Translations under genes and position numbers: made by a program
In this document: one piece after another, positions 34,670-43,066 of the stretch
Numbering within the stretch: the stretch's first letter is position 1
Layout: every line of letters begins with the position of its first letter
Notes under the pieces: generated by a model
The model's input: the letters and a program-made list of their open reading frames with translations, nothing else
Told to the model about the DNA's origin: nothing
The model's database searches: none
Assembly: GCA_000824845.1 (NCBI GenBank)
Contig: CCNC01000023.1
Span: 1-64,000, forward strand
Origin: Mesorhizobium sp. ORS 3359
Lineage (GTDB): Bacteria; Pseudomonadota; Alphaproteobacteria; Rhizobiales; Rhizobiaceae
Direction of reading: 5' to 3'
DNA: 64,000 bases

Positions 34670-35596
34670 TTATTTCACAGTGATCTTGAACTCGTCGTCG
34701 CCGCTGTCCGTGCAGAGCATCAGCGGCACCGAATAGTTGATGATCTTCTGGGTCTGGCCCTCGGTCGGCCGGCCGAGCTCGACGGCCGGCGCATCGAACT
34801 GGACGATGTTGCCGGCGACCGTGCCATGCGTCAGGACGAGCGCGCCGCGCGTCCGGGCCTGGGCTCGGGCGAAGACGTCGAGCGTCGCCAGCGAGCGCGC
34901 CTCGATCACGGCGGTGCCGCTCGGGTTGCGGTCGACGAGCTGGATGTTCTCGTCGCCGATCAGGAAGCGCGGTTCCACCTGGTTGGCGAGATCGATTGAC
35001 AAGCTCTCCGCCACCGACGACCAGCCATGCAGCGTCATGGCCGTGTTGGCCTTGGAGATCGGCAGCGGCACCTGGAACGCGGAATAGTCGGTCGACGGCA
35101 GTGCCGTGTCCGAGATGGTGCCGAGCATGCCGCTGAAGCTGAAGGTGTAGCGCGGGATCTGCTTCGGCACCAGGTTGACGCTGACGCTGCCACGCGAGCC
35201 GAGCAGGATGTGGTTCACGCCGTCATGGTTGAAGTAGAGCGTGACGGACTCGAAGCCGCTCGACACCGGGTCATATTGGACGTCGGTGTCGGCCGTGACC
35301 GTCTCGGCCAGGCCGCAGGCGCGCAGGAGGACGCCATAGGGCGGCACCTCGCCGGCCGCGCCCGCGCCGGCGATCTCGACCTCGCCCTGCAGCTGGGCAT
35401 AGGTACCGACCAGGATGACACCCTGCTGGCCGAGATAGGGCAGCATCAGATCGCGAGAGACTTGATCGCCGGCCAGCGGCGTGATCGTCGCGTTCGTCAT
35501 CTGGATGGCGTTGGCCGCGCCCGTCGGCGTCGGGTTGACGCCATAGGTGTTCTCGATCTTCGCCAGTACAGCGAGCTTTCGGTAAAAACGGGGCAT
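34670..35596 (-). CDS. tail tube protein
   Basis: A 308-aa beta-rich protein starting MPRFYRKLAVLAKIENTYGV, the N-terminal pattern of siphovirus tube proteins. It includes FSFSGMLGTISD and a C-terminal IINYSVPLMLCTDSGDDEFK segment. There is no sheath gene nearby, which indicates a non-contractile tail. The gene is followed by the tail chaperones and the tape measure, the standard order. Confidence 0.75.
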   Translation of the reverse strand: MPRFYRKLAVLAKIENTYGVNPTPTGAANAIQMTNATITPLAGDQVSRDLMLPYLGQQGVILVGTYAQLQGEVEIAGAGAAGEVPPYGVLLRACGLAETVTADTDVQYDPVSSGFESVTLYFNHDGVNHILLGSRGSVSVNLVPKQIPRYTFSFSGMLGTISDTALPSTDYSAFQVPLPISKANTAMTLHGWSSVAESLSIDLANQVEPRFLIGDENIQLVDRNPSGTAVIEARSLATLDVFARAQARTRGALVLTHGTVAGNIVQFDAPAVELGRPTEGQTQKIINYSVPLMLCTDSGDDEFKITVK

Positions 35597-35599
35597 GGC

Positions 35600-35785
35600 C
35601 TATTTGCCTTTCGTCTTCTGGGGCGCAGGCGGTTCGCCGCCGGCGGGCGTTTCTTCGGCCTTCGCCGGCTCAGCTGGCGGCGGGGCGATTGCATCGGGAT
35701 CGGTGAAGTCGCCCTGGCGGACGAGCTTGCCATCGGGAGTCTTGCGGACGTGCCGGCCGGCCGGCCGCGGCTCGTAAGGTTTCAT
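35600..35785 (-). CDS. DUF2635-like small tail-region protein
   Basis: A 61-aa basic, proline-rich protein (MKPYEPRPAGRHVRKTPDGK, ending APQKTKGK). It corresponds in position and pattern to Mu gp38/DUF2635 proteins between the tail terminator and the major tail gene. The start overlaps the upstream stop (35782) by four bases. Confidence 0.65.
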   Translation of the reverse strand: MKPYEPRPAGRHVRKTPDGKLVRQGDFTDPDAIAPPPAEPAKAEETPAGGEPPAPQKTKGK

Positions 35786-36219
35786 GCTTGCTCCTCTTGG
35801 TAGTAGGACGCGCCGAACAGCTCGCGCTGCCACACGACGCCGGATTTCATGCGCAGAAGCTTGCCCTCGATATGCGTGACCGGCTCGCCGTCCTGGCTGC
35901 TGGTCGGCACGAAGCCGATGACCTTGCCGCGCACCTTCGCCTTCAGGCTCTCGATGTCGGCGGCAGCTGCACCGCCTGAATTGTCGGCGACGTTGCGCGT
36001 GACGATGACGACGGCGATATCGACCTCCGTCCGCTGCAGCACCGAGCCGGTCATGCGTTCGTTGTCGCCGCTGACCTCCAGCTCGGTGATGACGTAGGCG
36101 GCCGGCATTGCCTTGGGCTCGCCCTGGATCGCGGCATAGGCTGCCGCGCCGTCGATCAGGCGGAACACCGGCGGGTGGATCTGGCCGAGCAGCTCCTGGA
36201 TCTCTTCGTTGATCGTCAC
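35782..36219 (-). CDS. tail terminator-like protein (Mu gp37-type)
   Basis: A 145-aa protein with the alpha/beta pattern of phage tail terminators (INEEIQELLGQIHPPVFRLI, then QRTEVDIAVVIVTRN). Its position after gpG-like and before DUF2635 agrees with Mu gp37. The start overlaps the gpG-like stop by four bases. Confidence 0.65.
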   Translation of the reverse strand: MTINEEIQELLGQIHPPVFRLIDGAAAYAAIQGEPKAMPAAYVITELEVSGDNERMTGSVLQRTEVDIAVVIVTRNVADNSGGAAAADIESLKAKVRGKVIGFVPTSSQDGEPVTHIEGKLLRMKSGVVWQRELFGASYYQEEQA

Positions 36220-36797
36220 GGGCCGGCTCCATCCGCTTCAGCCCGGAAGGCGTTTTCGACGATGTGCTTGATCTCCGCCTCGTCCTCTTTGTCCAGGTAG
36301 AGGAATGGGCGAGCCGGGATCTCGATCGTGTGCGCGCCGATCGTGACGCGCATCGTTTCCTTGCGCTTGGCCGAGGCCTTGACGAACCGCTTGCCGCGAT
36401 TGGTCCGGCCGAGATGGATGTCCTGCTCTCGCTCGGGGATCTTCACTTCACCGCCGAGCTGGTGGATCGCGGCATAGAGCACGTTGGTGCCGACGCTCGC
36501 CTCCGTGTCGGAAGACTCGCCGACGATCGACTGATAGAGCCGGCCGGTGTCCCGCAGGATGTGAGCATTGCCGCGCTGCCGGCTCCCGATGCGCCTGGCA
36601 GCGGTGCGCGGGCTGAGCGGCTGCCATTTGCCGTCCGGACCGGTCTCGGTCTGGAAATGGCGCTGCGTCCTGGACACGAGGAACGAGGCGATCTCCGCCA
36701 TGATGGCGGCGGGATTGGTTGCCAGCCGCTCGATCCGGTCGAGGGTGGCCATGACCGCCTGGTCGACGACGCGGAGCTGGATGCCTTCCGTCGCCAT
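36216..36797 (-). CDS. virion morphogenesis protein (Mu gpG-like, tail completion)
   Basis: A 193-aa protein of the phage virion morphogenesis family. Landmarks are MAEIASFLVSRTQRHFQTE, the WQPLSPRTAARR block, ILRDTGRLYQSI and ARPFLYL near the end. It connects head and tail. The ATG at 36797 overlaps the gp36-like stop in TGATG; a GTG one codon upstream is possible. Confidence 0.82.
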   Translation of the reverse strand: MATEGIQLRVVDQAVMATLDRIERLATNPAAIMAEIASFLVSRTQRHFQTETGPDGKWQPLSPRTAARRIGSRQRGNAHILRDTGRLYQSIVGESSDTEASVGTNVLYAAIHQLGGEVKIPEREQDIHLGRTNRGKRFVKASAKRKETMRVTIGAHTIEIPARPFLYLDKEDEAEIKHIVENAFRAEADGAGP

Positions 36798-37228
36798 CAC
36801 AGCCCCTTCAGCGTGTCGCGGCGGAAGACGCGGGTGGAAGGGTTGGCGCGGATGGCGCCGCCGCCGGCCTGGTCGGGCACCTGGCCGCCATCGTCGATCG
36901 CCACGAGGCCTTTGGCGACATCTTTCAGCCAGTCGATCGCGTCGTCATAGTCGCGGGTGACCTTGCTGTCCTTGGCGGCCGCCTCGCCATGCAGGAAGTA
37001 GCGCGCGAGATCCGCCGCGACCTTCACCAGCACGGGCGGCACGACGGAAAGCGGCAACGCGTACTGCTTGCCGATATAGCCGTCGATCACGCCGTCAGCG
37101 TCGGCCAATGCCCGGCCGACCACGACCGCGTCGATCGTGCTAGGCGGCACGTTCGTCCGGTCGGTCAGCTGCTCCAGCTCGGTTGAGCCGAAGCGGTCGA
37201 CCAGGTCCTGGCTGACGGCGTAGGTCAT
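36797..37228 (-). CDS. DUF1320 head-tail protein (Mu gp36-like)
   Basis: A 143-aa protein with YAVSQDLVDRFGSTELEQLT at the start and the DGYIGKQYALPLSVVPPVL segment, both typical of DUF1320. It is thought to be a head-tail connector (adaptor). It lies in the conserved gpT-gp35-gp36 order. Confidence 0.82.
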   Translation of the reverse strand: MTYAVSQDLVDRFGSTELEQLTDRTNVPPSTIDAVVVGRALADADGVIDGYIGKQYALPLSVVPPVLVKVAADLARYFLHGEAAAKDSKVTRDYDDAIDWLKDVAKGLVAIDDGGQVPDQAGGGAIRANPSTRVFRRDTLKGL

Positions 37229-37232
37229 CCGC

Positions 37233-37721
37233 TCAGATCAGCTCCACGACCAGGTTCGGCTCGGCGAAGATCGCCTCCAGCTGCTCGGGGCTAGTGAAGG
37301 TCTCGACCGGATGATCGACCGGCGACTTGGAATGGGCGATGCCGCCGCGGCGGAAGCCGTCTTTCTTCGCCTTGATGCGCAGGCCGGTCGGCACCTCGCC
37401 GCTCTCGTGCTCGGCCTGCCAGGCTTCCATGGCGGCCGAGAAGCGCGGGAACTTGGCGCGGAATTCCGCCTCCGCGTCCGGCCGGAGCGCGCCAAGGTCG
37501 ATCCCGTCGAGCGCAGAACCTGCGGAGCCGGCCCCATTGCCGGCTCCGCCCTGGTCGTCGCTCTCGGGGGGATCATCCGTCGAATTGGTCCCCGTCGCCG
37601 CCCCCGACGACGGGGCATCCGGACCTGGTGCAACTGACGCCGCTGTCGGTCCGGATGTTTCATTGGAAGCGCCGGCCATCTTTGGAGCCTTGGCCTTTGC
37701 CTCGCGCAACGCTTTCGCCAT
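37233..37721 (-). CDS. Mu gp35/HI1506-like head-region protein
   Basis: A 162-aa protein. The N-terminal 75 residues are low-complexity (Gly, Ala, Ser, Asp, Pro) and probably disordered. The C-terminal half has KKDGFRRGGIAHSKSPVDHP and a TSPEQLEAIFAEPNLVVELI ending, the signature of FluMu gp35-type proteins next to gpT. The function is unknown. The ATG at 37721 is taken because upstream sequence overlaps gpT. Confidence 0.65.
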   Translation of the reverse strand: MAKALREAKAKAPKMAGASNETSGPTAASVAPGPDAPSSGAATGTNSTDDPPESDDQGGAGNGAGSAGSALDGIDLGALRPDAEAEFRAKFPRFSAAMEAWQAEHESGEVPTGLRIKAKKDGFRRGGIAHSKSPVDHPVETFTSPEQLEAIFAEPNLVVELI

Positions 37722-37825
37722 CGTTCGATCCTCGTTTTCGGGTCTTTGAGAAGAAGCCCGAGGGCTGCTTTTCAAAAACCCGCCGGCGCCGTTGGGAGCG
37801 CCGGCGGTTGGAACTCTTCGGCCGA

Positions 37826-38719
37826 TCAGGCCAGCCAGGGAACGACGAGCAACTCGGCGGTGCCCTTCCACTCGTTGGTCTCGCCGCCAGCGGCCAGTTC
37901 GGAGTTGAGCAGCTTGCGGCCGGCGCTCTCCAGCGACGGCGGCACAACCAAGAGGTCCGGCATGATGCCGATCGGGCGGCCATAGTCGCCCTTCATGCTG
38001 GAAAGAGCGGCGCGGGCGGTGGCGTAGTGTGCGGCGTCGAGGGTCTGCTTCGAACCCCAAGTCCACTGCCAGAAGCCGAAACCGACCGCCCAGCGCCCGT
38101 CAGCGCCGTAGAGGAACTGCTTATTCATGAAGACATTGTCGTCTTCCGGCCGGTCCTTGCTGACGAACTGCGCTTCCTTGCGGACCTGGAGGATCAGCGG
38201 GTTGATCGGCTGCTTGCTGTCGATCAGGAACCAGGGCGTGCCGGCGCCGCCATCGGTGTTGGCCACGGAGGTTTCGTCGCCGTTCTCGTCGAGCACGACA
38301 TGGTCGGTGTCGAAGAAATACTGGCCGTCGTAGCACTCGGTGGCGAAGCCCGCCTTCAGGGCGGCAAACACCAGCGTGTCCTTGCTGGACCCGACCGCGC
38401 GACCCATGGCGGTGAAGCGCGGCGCATAAATGCCGAGATTGTCGTCCTCGATGTCGTCGCGATCGACGCCGATCGTTTCTTCGTAGGGCTTGTTCTCGAT
38501 CTCGTAGTCGTACTGCTTGAGACCGTGCACCTGGCGCGGGCCGATCCATTCCCGCATGCCCGGCAGGTCGCCCAGCCAGCCATATTTGTTCTTGCGGGTG
38601 GTCGAGTTGAAGCGGGTGGCGACGCGCTGCCACTGGCTGGGCGCCTGGCCGAGGCCGGCCTGGAAGGCGGTGGAGAAGCCATCGCGGAGAGCGTCGAGGT
38701 TGGCGGCATTGACGAGCAT
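37826..38719 (-). CDS. major head protein (Mu gpT-like)
   Basis: A 297-aa Mu-type major capsid protein. It starts LVNAANLDALRDGFSTAFQ and has the YGWLGDLPGMREWIGPRQV block followed by NKPYEETIGVDRDDIEDDN, the best-conserved gpT region. It follows the protease-scaffold and decoration genes, as in Mu-like phages. Confidence 0.92.
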   Translation of the reverse strand: MLVNAANLDALRDGFSTAFQAGLGQAPSQWQRVATRFNSTTRKNKYGWLGDLPGMREWIGPRQVHGLKQYDYEIENKPYEETIGVDRDDIEDDNLGIYAPRFTAMGRAVGSSKDTLVFAALKAGFATECYDGQYFFDTDHVVLDENGDETSVANTDGGAGTPWFLIDSKQPINPLILQVRKEAQFVSKDRPEDDNVFMNKQFLYGADGRWAVGFGFWQWTWGSKQTLDAAHYATARAALSSMKGDYGRPIGIMPDLLVVPPSLESAGRKLLNSELAAGGETNEWKGTAELLVVPWLA

Positions 38720-38758
38720 TGACGGTGATCCTTGGTTGGGTTGAGCGGCGCGCCTGGC

Positions 38759-39547
38759 TCAGGCGCGCTCGATTTCGAAGAGGCAGTTGGCGACCGTCGC
38801 CGTGGCGTTGGTGCCGCCAACGGTGAGCGACAGCTCGTCGCCGGCCGCGACCGTGTTCGCGGCGGTGGGCGCCGCAAAATCCTTGTCGCCCGCCGCCGAC
38901 CCCGCCTGGGTGATGGTGATGACGCCGCCGGTGATTGCGTTGCCGTTGATCTTGCCGGTCAGCGTGGCATCCCCGGTGGTCAGCACGCCCTCGGTGATCG
39001 AGGCGATGTTCACGACCTTGCCGGCGATCGGCGACATGACGCGGTAGACGTTGGCACCGACCAGGGTGGCCACGCGGACGGGCACGAAGATCCGGTGGCC
39101 GCTCAGCACGGCGCGCAGGATCGCTTCGTTGAAGAGGACGTGGACGCCGGTGTCCTCGACGCCGACGATCACGCCCGCCGGCGACCGCGTCGCCAGGCCG
39201 GCGGTCAAACCGTTGGTCTTCGCCACCGTCTGGTCGTCGACCGCATAGCAGGGCTTGCCGATATCGGCCTCGGTGATGGCGTCGGTGCCGGCCGAGTTCG
39301 CCAGCTTGAAGACGCCGGTCCCGATGTTGATTTCCTTGTCGCCCGCCGAGCCTGCGGAATTGTCGACGCGCTGCATGGCGATGCCGACACCGATCAGACC
39401 GAGCGCCGTCTGACCCTTGGTGACGTAGCCCGACGTGTTGCGCATGACGATCGAGCCGCCATAGATCAGCACGGCGGCGGCGAGGCTCGCCCTCACCACG
39501 TCGCCGATCAGCTGGGAGGTGTTACGGTCCTGTCCAAGAGCAGTCAT
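38759..39547 (-). CDS. capsid decoration / head-associated protein
   Basis: A 262-aa Gly/Ala/Val/Thr-rich beta protein with no catalytic motif. Its place between the protease-scaffold and the major head protein matches decoration or cement proteins of Mu-like siphoviruses. The C-terminal region (TGGVITITQAGSAAGDKDF) looks like a separate small beta domain. Confidence 0.6.
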   Translation of the reverse strand: MTALGQDRNTSQLIGDVVRASLAAAVLIYGGSIVMRNTSGYVTKGQTALGLIGVGIAMQRVDNSAGSAGDKEINIGTGVFKLANSAGTDAITEADIGKPCYAVDDQTVAKTNGLTAGLATRSPAGVIVGVEDTGVHVLFNEAILRAVLSGHRIFVPVRVATLVGANVYRVMSPIAGKVVNIASITEGVLTTGDATLTGKINGNAITGGVITITQAGSAAGDKDFAAPTAANTVAAGDELSLTVGGTNATATVANCLFEIERA

Positions 39548-39605
39548 AAAATCGGTCCTTTGGCTGGGCGCGCGGCCCGTTGATCAGATCAGCCGGTGGC
39601 GAGGC

Positions 39606-40793
39606 TTACGCCTTCGCCCTCTCGGCCAGGTTCTTCTTCATGTCCTCGGGCTTGATGCCGAGCTGCGAGCAGACGGCGAGCTGCGCCTCGCTCAGCTCCT
39701 CTCCGGCTTCGCCCTTCTTCGGCGTCCTCAGCTGCGGCGCGGTCAGCACGGGCGCGCTGCCGGTGAAGGTCTCGAACTTCTTGGCGTCGGTCTTGTAGAG
39801 GTCGAGGCCCCATTCCTTCAGCGCCGGAGCAAGCTTGCCCTCCTTGATCGCCGAGTTGACGGCCTCCTCGGCCTTGTCCTCGGTCAGGCTCTTGCGCAGC
39901 TCCTTGACGTCGTTCTGGAGCGCGGTGACCTGCTCGATCGGGACGAACTTCGTCGGATCAGGCCGGGCGCCGGCGACGGCCGAATTCACGGCGGTGACGA
40001 TCTCGTCCGCCTTGGCGGTTTCGGCCAGGCCGGCAGCCTTGGCGAACTTCGCCCGATCGGTGACCAGCGAGTTGACCGCCGACAGGATCTCGTCCGGCTT
40101 CGCGGTTTCCGTCAAGCCGGCAGCCTTGGCGATCGCGGTCGAGCTGGTCAGGTAGCTGTTGATGGCGGCAACGACGCCGTCTTCGTTGGTGCCCTTGGCG
40201 AGGCCAAGAGCGGACAGGATCTTGTCCATGTTGTCTCCGGTGGTGTGGTTGTTCGGAACGAGGGCACTCGCCGCGACCTGCATCATGTCGAGGGCGGGCG
40301 TGTTGGTGAGGCCGGCCATGCGGATCAAGAGAACGCGGCCGGTGGTCTTCTCGTGCAGGAAGACGGGCGAGATGTAGCGGTATTCGCCGGCCTTGATCGC
40401 GCTGGCGGCCGCCTCGGTCCACTCGACGCGGCCGAAGATGCCTTCGGGTCGCGCCTCCAGCTCCTTGATCCAGCCTGCCGCCGGAGCACGGCCGCCGACG
40501 CTCGGCGCGGTGATGGCCTGGTGATCGTAGTCGACGACCAGGTCCGTCGAGCCGGCGAACTGGCGCGTGGTCTCGATGATCTTCTTCATCGACGCCTGGT
40601 CGCCAGTGTCGTAGGGGCCGCCGTTGCGAGCCAGGAACTTGCCGGCCGGCGTCAGCTGCACCCATTTGCCAGCGGCATCCTCCGCCGTGATGGCGACAGA
40701 AAGCGCAGCGACGAGGGTGTTGGCGAGGGCGAAATCCATCGCCGGAATTTGGCTGGTTCGATTGCGTCGTGGCATGGCGACGGTGGTCGCCAT
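39606..40793 (-). CDS. prohead protease with scaffold domain (Mu gpI-like)
   Basis: A 395-aa protein. Residues about 20-190 match the Mu-type protease, with VVDYDHQAI, APAAGWIKELE, WTEAAASAIKAGEYRYISPVF and a TNTPALD block. The C-terminal 190 residues are a helical scaffold. It includes a near-repeat of about 30 residues (AKAAGLTETAKPDEILSAVN, then AKAAGLAETAKADEIVTAVN). Protease and scaffold are therefore one polypeptide. The ATG at 40793 is a guess; the next in-frame ATG is at 40775. Confidence 0.85.
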   Translation of the reverse strand: MATTVAMPRRNRTSQIPAMDFALANTLVAALSVAITAEDAAGKWVQLTPAGKFLARNGGPYDTGDQASMKKIIETTRQFAGSTDLVVDYDHQAITAPSVGGRAPAAGWIKELEARPEGIFGRVEWTEAAASAIKAGEYRYISPVFLHEKTTGRVLLIRMAGLTNTPALDMMQVAASALVPNNHTTGDNMDKILSALGLAKGTNEDGVVAAINSYLTSSTAIAKAAGLTETAKPDEILSAVNSLVTDRAKFAKAAGLAETAKADEIVTAVNSAVAGARPDPTKFVPIEQVTALQNDVKELRKSLTEDKAEEAVNSAIKEGKLAPALKEWGLDLYKTDAKKFETFTGSAPVLTAPQLRTPKKGEAGEELSEAQLAVCSQLGIKPEDMKKNLAERAKA

Positions 40794-41057
40794 GATCGTT
40801 CGGACGGCTCGAATGGGGGATGCGACGCCGGGTGGCCACGAAGAGGCCGGTTCGCGACTGAACGGTAGCCGAGGGAGCGGAGACCGGCAAGGGCCCCAAA
40901 ATGAGAGCCGAGGTTCGGGCGTCAATGGCCCTTAAAAACGGTTTTAAACGGGTCTACAGCGCGACGGGGCGATTTTTCGGGCCAGTGGAGCGGGAAAGGG
41001 AGAGCGGCCGTTCTTGGGCGGCAGAAAAAATCTGTCGCCACGACCGCTCTTCACGCC

Positions 41058-41861
41058 TCAATTCGTGATGATCAGTTCCTGTGCCGGCTGACCCTTGCCC
41101 CCGGATACGCTGTAGCGCAGTTCGGCTTCCTCCAATGCGAAGCCTTCGAACGTGGCGCGGATCTCCGGGACGTCGTTGATCGAGAGAACGAAGCGGCCCT
41201 GGATGCTGCGCAGCCTGGTCGCGATAGCCGCGAATTGATCCCGGCCGAACAACTCCTTGCCGTAGTCACCCTCGCTGCCGAAATAGGGAGGGTCCAGGTA
41301 GAACAACGTTCCAGGCCGATCGTAGCGATCGATGAAGGCCGACCAGTCGAGCTGCTCGATGACGACGCCCGCAAGCCTATCGTGGACATCCGCCAGGAGC
41401 GGCTCCAGTGTGGTGAGGTTGAAGCCGGCCGAGGATCTCGGATCGACGCCAAAATTGCGGCCAGCCACCTTGCCGCCGAAAGCGAGCTTCTGCAGGTAGA
41501 GGAACCGGCCGGCGCGCTCCAGGTCGGTCAAGGTGCCGGGGTCGCTCGCCTTCAGCCGGTCGAACTCACGGCGGGCGGTGATTTGAAAACGCAGGGTGTC
41601 CATGAACTGCGGATAGTGCCTTTGCAGGATGCGAAAGAGATTTGCCACATCGCCGCTGCGGTCGTTGATGACTTCTGACCTCGGCCGCGATCGCCGTCTG
41701 AAGAACACGCCACCCATGCCAACGAACACTTCGGCATAGGTCTGATGCGGAATAGCCGCAATGCGCGCCACCAGGCGCTCGGCCAGGCGGCGCTTGCCGC
41801 CGATATAGCCGGCAACCGGCCGGACGGGCTGGACGCTTTCCAGCGGCTCTTCAGGGGGCAT
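41058..41861 (-). CDS. D12-class adenine-specific DNA methyltransferase (Dam-like), prophage cargo
   Basis: A 267-aa N6-adenine methylase. Its motifs in order are GYIGGKRRLAERL (SAM binding, as in Dam's GGK), YAEVFVGMGGVFF, INDRSGDVANLFRILQ and the catalytic DPPYFGSEGDYG. The target is not readable; many D12 enzymes methylate GATC. The gene interrupts the head module and has non-coding stretches on both sides (about 135 and 265 bp to adjacent starts or stops), so it was probably inserted as a unit with its own promoter. Likely role: protecting phage DNA from restriction, as Mom does in Mu. Confidence 0.88.
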   Translation of the reverse strand: MPPEEPLESVQPVRPVAGYIGGKRRLAERLVARIAAIPHQTYAEVFVGMGGVFFRRRSRPRSEVINDRSGDVANLFRILQRHYPQFMDTLRFQITARREFDRLKASDPGTLTDLERAGRFLYLQKLAFGGKVAGRNFGVDPRSSAGFNLTTLEPLLADVHDRLAGVVIEQLDWSAFIDRYDRPGTLFYLDPPYFGSEGDYGKELFGRDQFAAIATRLRSIQGRFVLSINDVPEIRATFEGFALEEAELRYSVSGGKGQPAQELIITN

Positions 41862-41996
41862 TCCAAGGCCTTCAAGAATCAGTCAGCGTCCTGGCGCCCG
41901 AAAGGGCCAGGTGCGACGGTTATCTTGCGGTGCTGTCGGGCGGGGCCTGACGCCAATCTAGACCCGCTTCTCGGGAATTGACCCGAGCGCCTGCTC

Positions 41997-42785
41997 CTAA
42001 GTTGGAGGCGGGAAACCTCCTGCCATCTTGTCGGTGGCCGCCTTCACGATCATCGCGAAACCGGCCTTGCCGGGATTGTAGGCCCAGCCCGGATCGATGC
42101 CGTCCGGCACCATGGCGATCTCGCCGGTGCGCTTGTTGACGTATTTCGTCTCGCCGCCGGGTACAGGTTCGAACTTCAGCTTCTCGCCTTCGCGCTCCAG
42201 CCGGTCGATGTCGCGTTGCGACAGGCTCTGCAGCGTGCAGTGGCAATTCCAGCCATTCGGACAGGCATGCGTGTTCCACCACGGATGATCGACGGGCAGC
42301 ACGGTATTGTGCCACAGGTGATGGAGCGGCCTGGGATGCTCCTGGGCTTCCAGGTGGACGTAGCGGAGGAACGGCCTAGTCTTCTTGTTGCGCTCGAACG
42401 AGGACCAATGCCCGGCGGCGTAGCTGACGCGCATGTTCACGTCGAAGATCGTCTGCAGCCGGCGGATGCTGCCGAGCTGCGACCAGCGCGTCTCGCCGGT
42501 CAGCGGGTCGAAGGCCGGCTGCTTGCCCCACCAGCCCTTCGCCTGCAGCAGCGGCGTCAGCTCGGCGGCGAACTGCTGGAACGTCTTGCCCTCGGCCAAC
42601 GCCTTCTGCAGGGCGGCGTAGATGTCGCCCAGTATGTCGAAGCCGGCCGACTTGGCGACCGTGAACATCGAGGCATGCGTGTCCTGCCAGACGTCCTGCC
42701 AGGCGAAGGATGGATCGAGGGTTTCGCCCCGCGCGAACAGCGCGGCGATCGCGTCGATCGGCGGGAGCGGCTTGAGGATCGTCAT
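41997..42785 (-). CDS. head morphogenesis protein (Mu gpF-like)
   Basis: A 262-aa Mu F-type minor head protein. Landmarks are TIFDVNMRVSYAAGHW, the RPFLRYVHLEAQEHPRPLHH stretch and WWNTHACPNGWNCHCTLQSL, which includes a conserved cysteine-histidine cluster. The ATG at 42785 overlaps the upstream stop by four bases. Confidence 0.85.
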   Translation of the reverse strand: MTILKPLPPIDAIAALFARGETLDPSFAWQDVWQDTHASMFTVAKSAGFDILGDIYAALQKALAEGKTFQQFAAELTPLLQAKGWWGKQPAFDPLTGETRWSQLGSIRRLQTIFDVNMRVSYAAGHWSSFERNKKTRPFLRYVHLEAQEHPRPLHHLWHNTVLPVDHPWWNTHACPNGWNCHCTLQSLSQRDIDRLEREGEKLKFEPVPGGETKYVNKRTGEIAMVPDGIDPGWAYNPGKAGFAMIVKAATDKMAGGFPPPT

Positions 42786-43066
42786 ATGCCCGCGGCCCTT
42801 TCGATCGCGACGCGCTTGCACCTGTCCCATGCCTTCAGGCAAAGCCGGTCGAGTTTCACAGCCATGATCCGCTTCGGGGATCCTGGAGGAAACGCGCCCC
42901 AGAACTGATCACCAAACAGATAGCGATAGCGGCGAAAGAGTTTGAACTTGCGCCGACGTATATGCGGCGGGACAGTCAGCCAGTGCGGCCCACAAATCCA
43001 TTCCCTGCAGTCCGGCTTCCGGGTGCGGCGGCAGAAGGGCACGCAACAGGCAACGCGCTTCGCCAT
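42782..43066 (-). CDS. small cysteine-rich head-module protein
   Basis: A 94-aa basic protein with CCVPFC and CREWICGPHW near the N-terminus, probably zinc binding. It lies between portal and gpF-like genes, with overlaps at both ends (TGATG and ATGA). The family is not recognised; short proteins with this CxxFC...CxxHW pattern occur in Mu-like phages of rhizobia. Confidence 0.6.
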   Translation of the reverse strand: MAKRVACCVPFCRRTRKPDCREWICGPHWLTVPPHIRRRKFKLFRRYRYLFGDQFWGAFPPGSPKRIMAVKLDRLCLKAWDRCKRVAIERAAGI

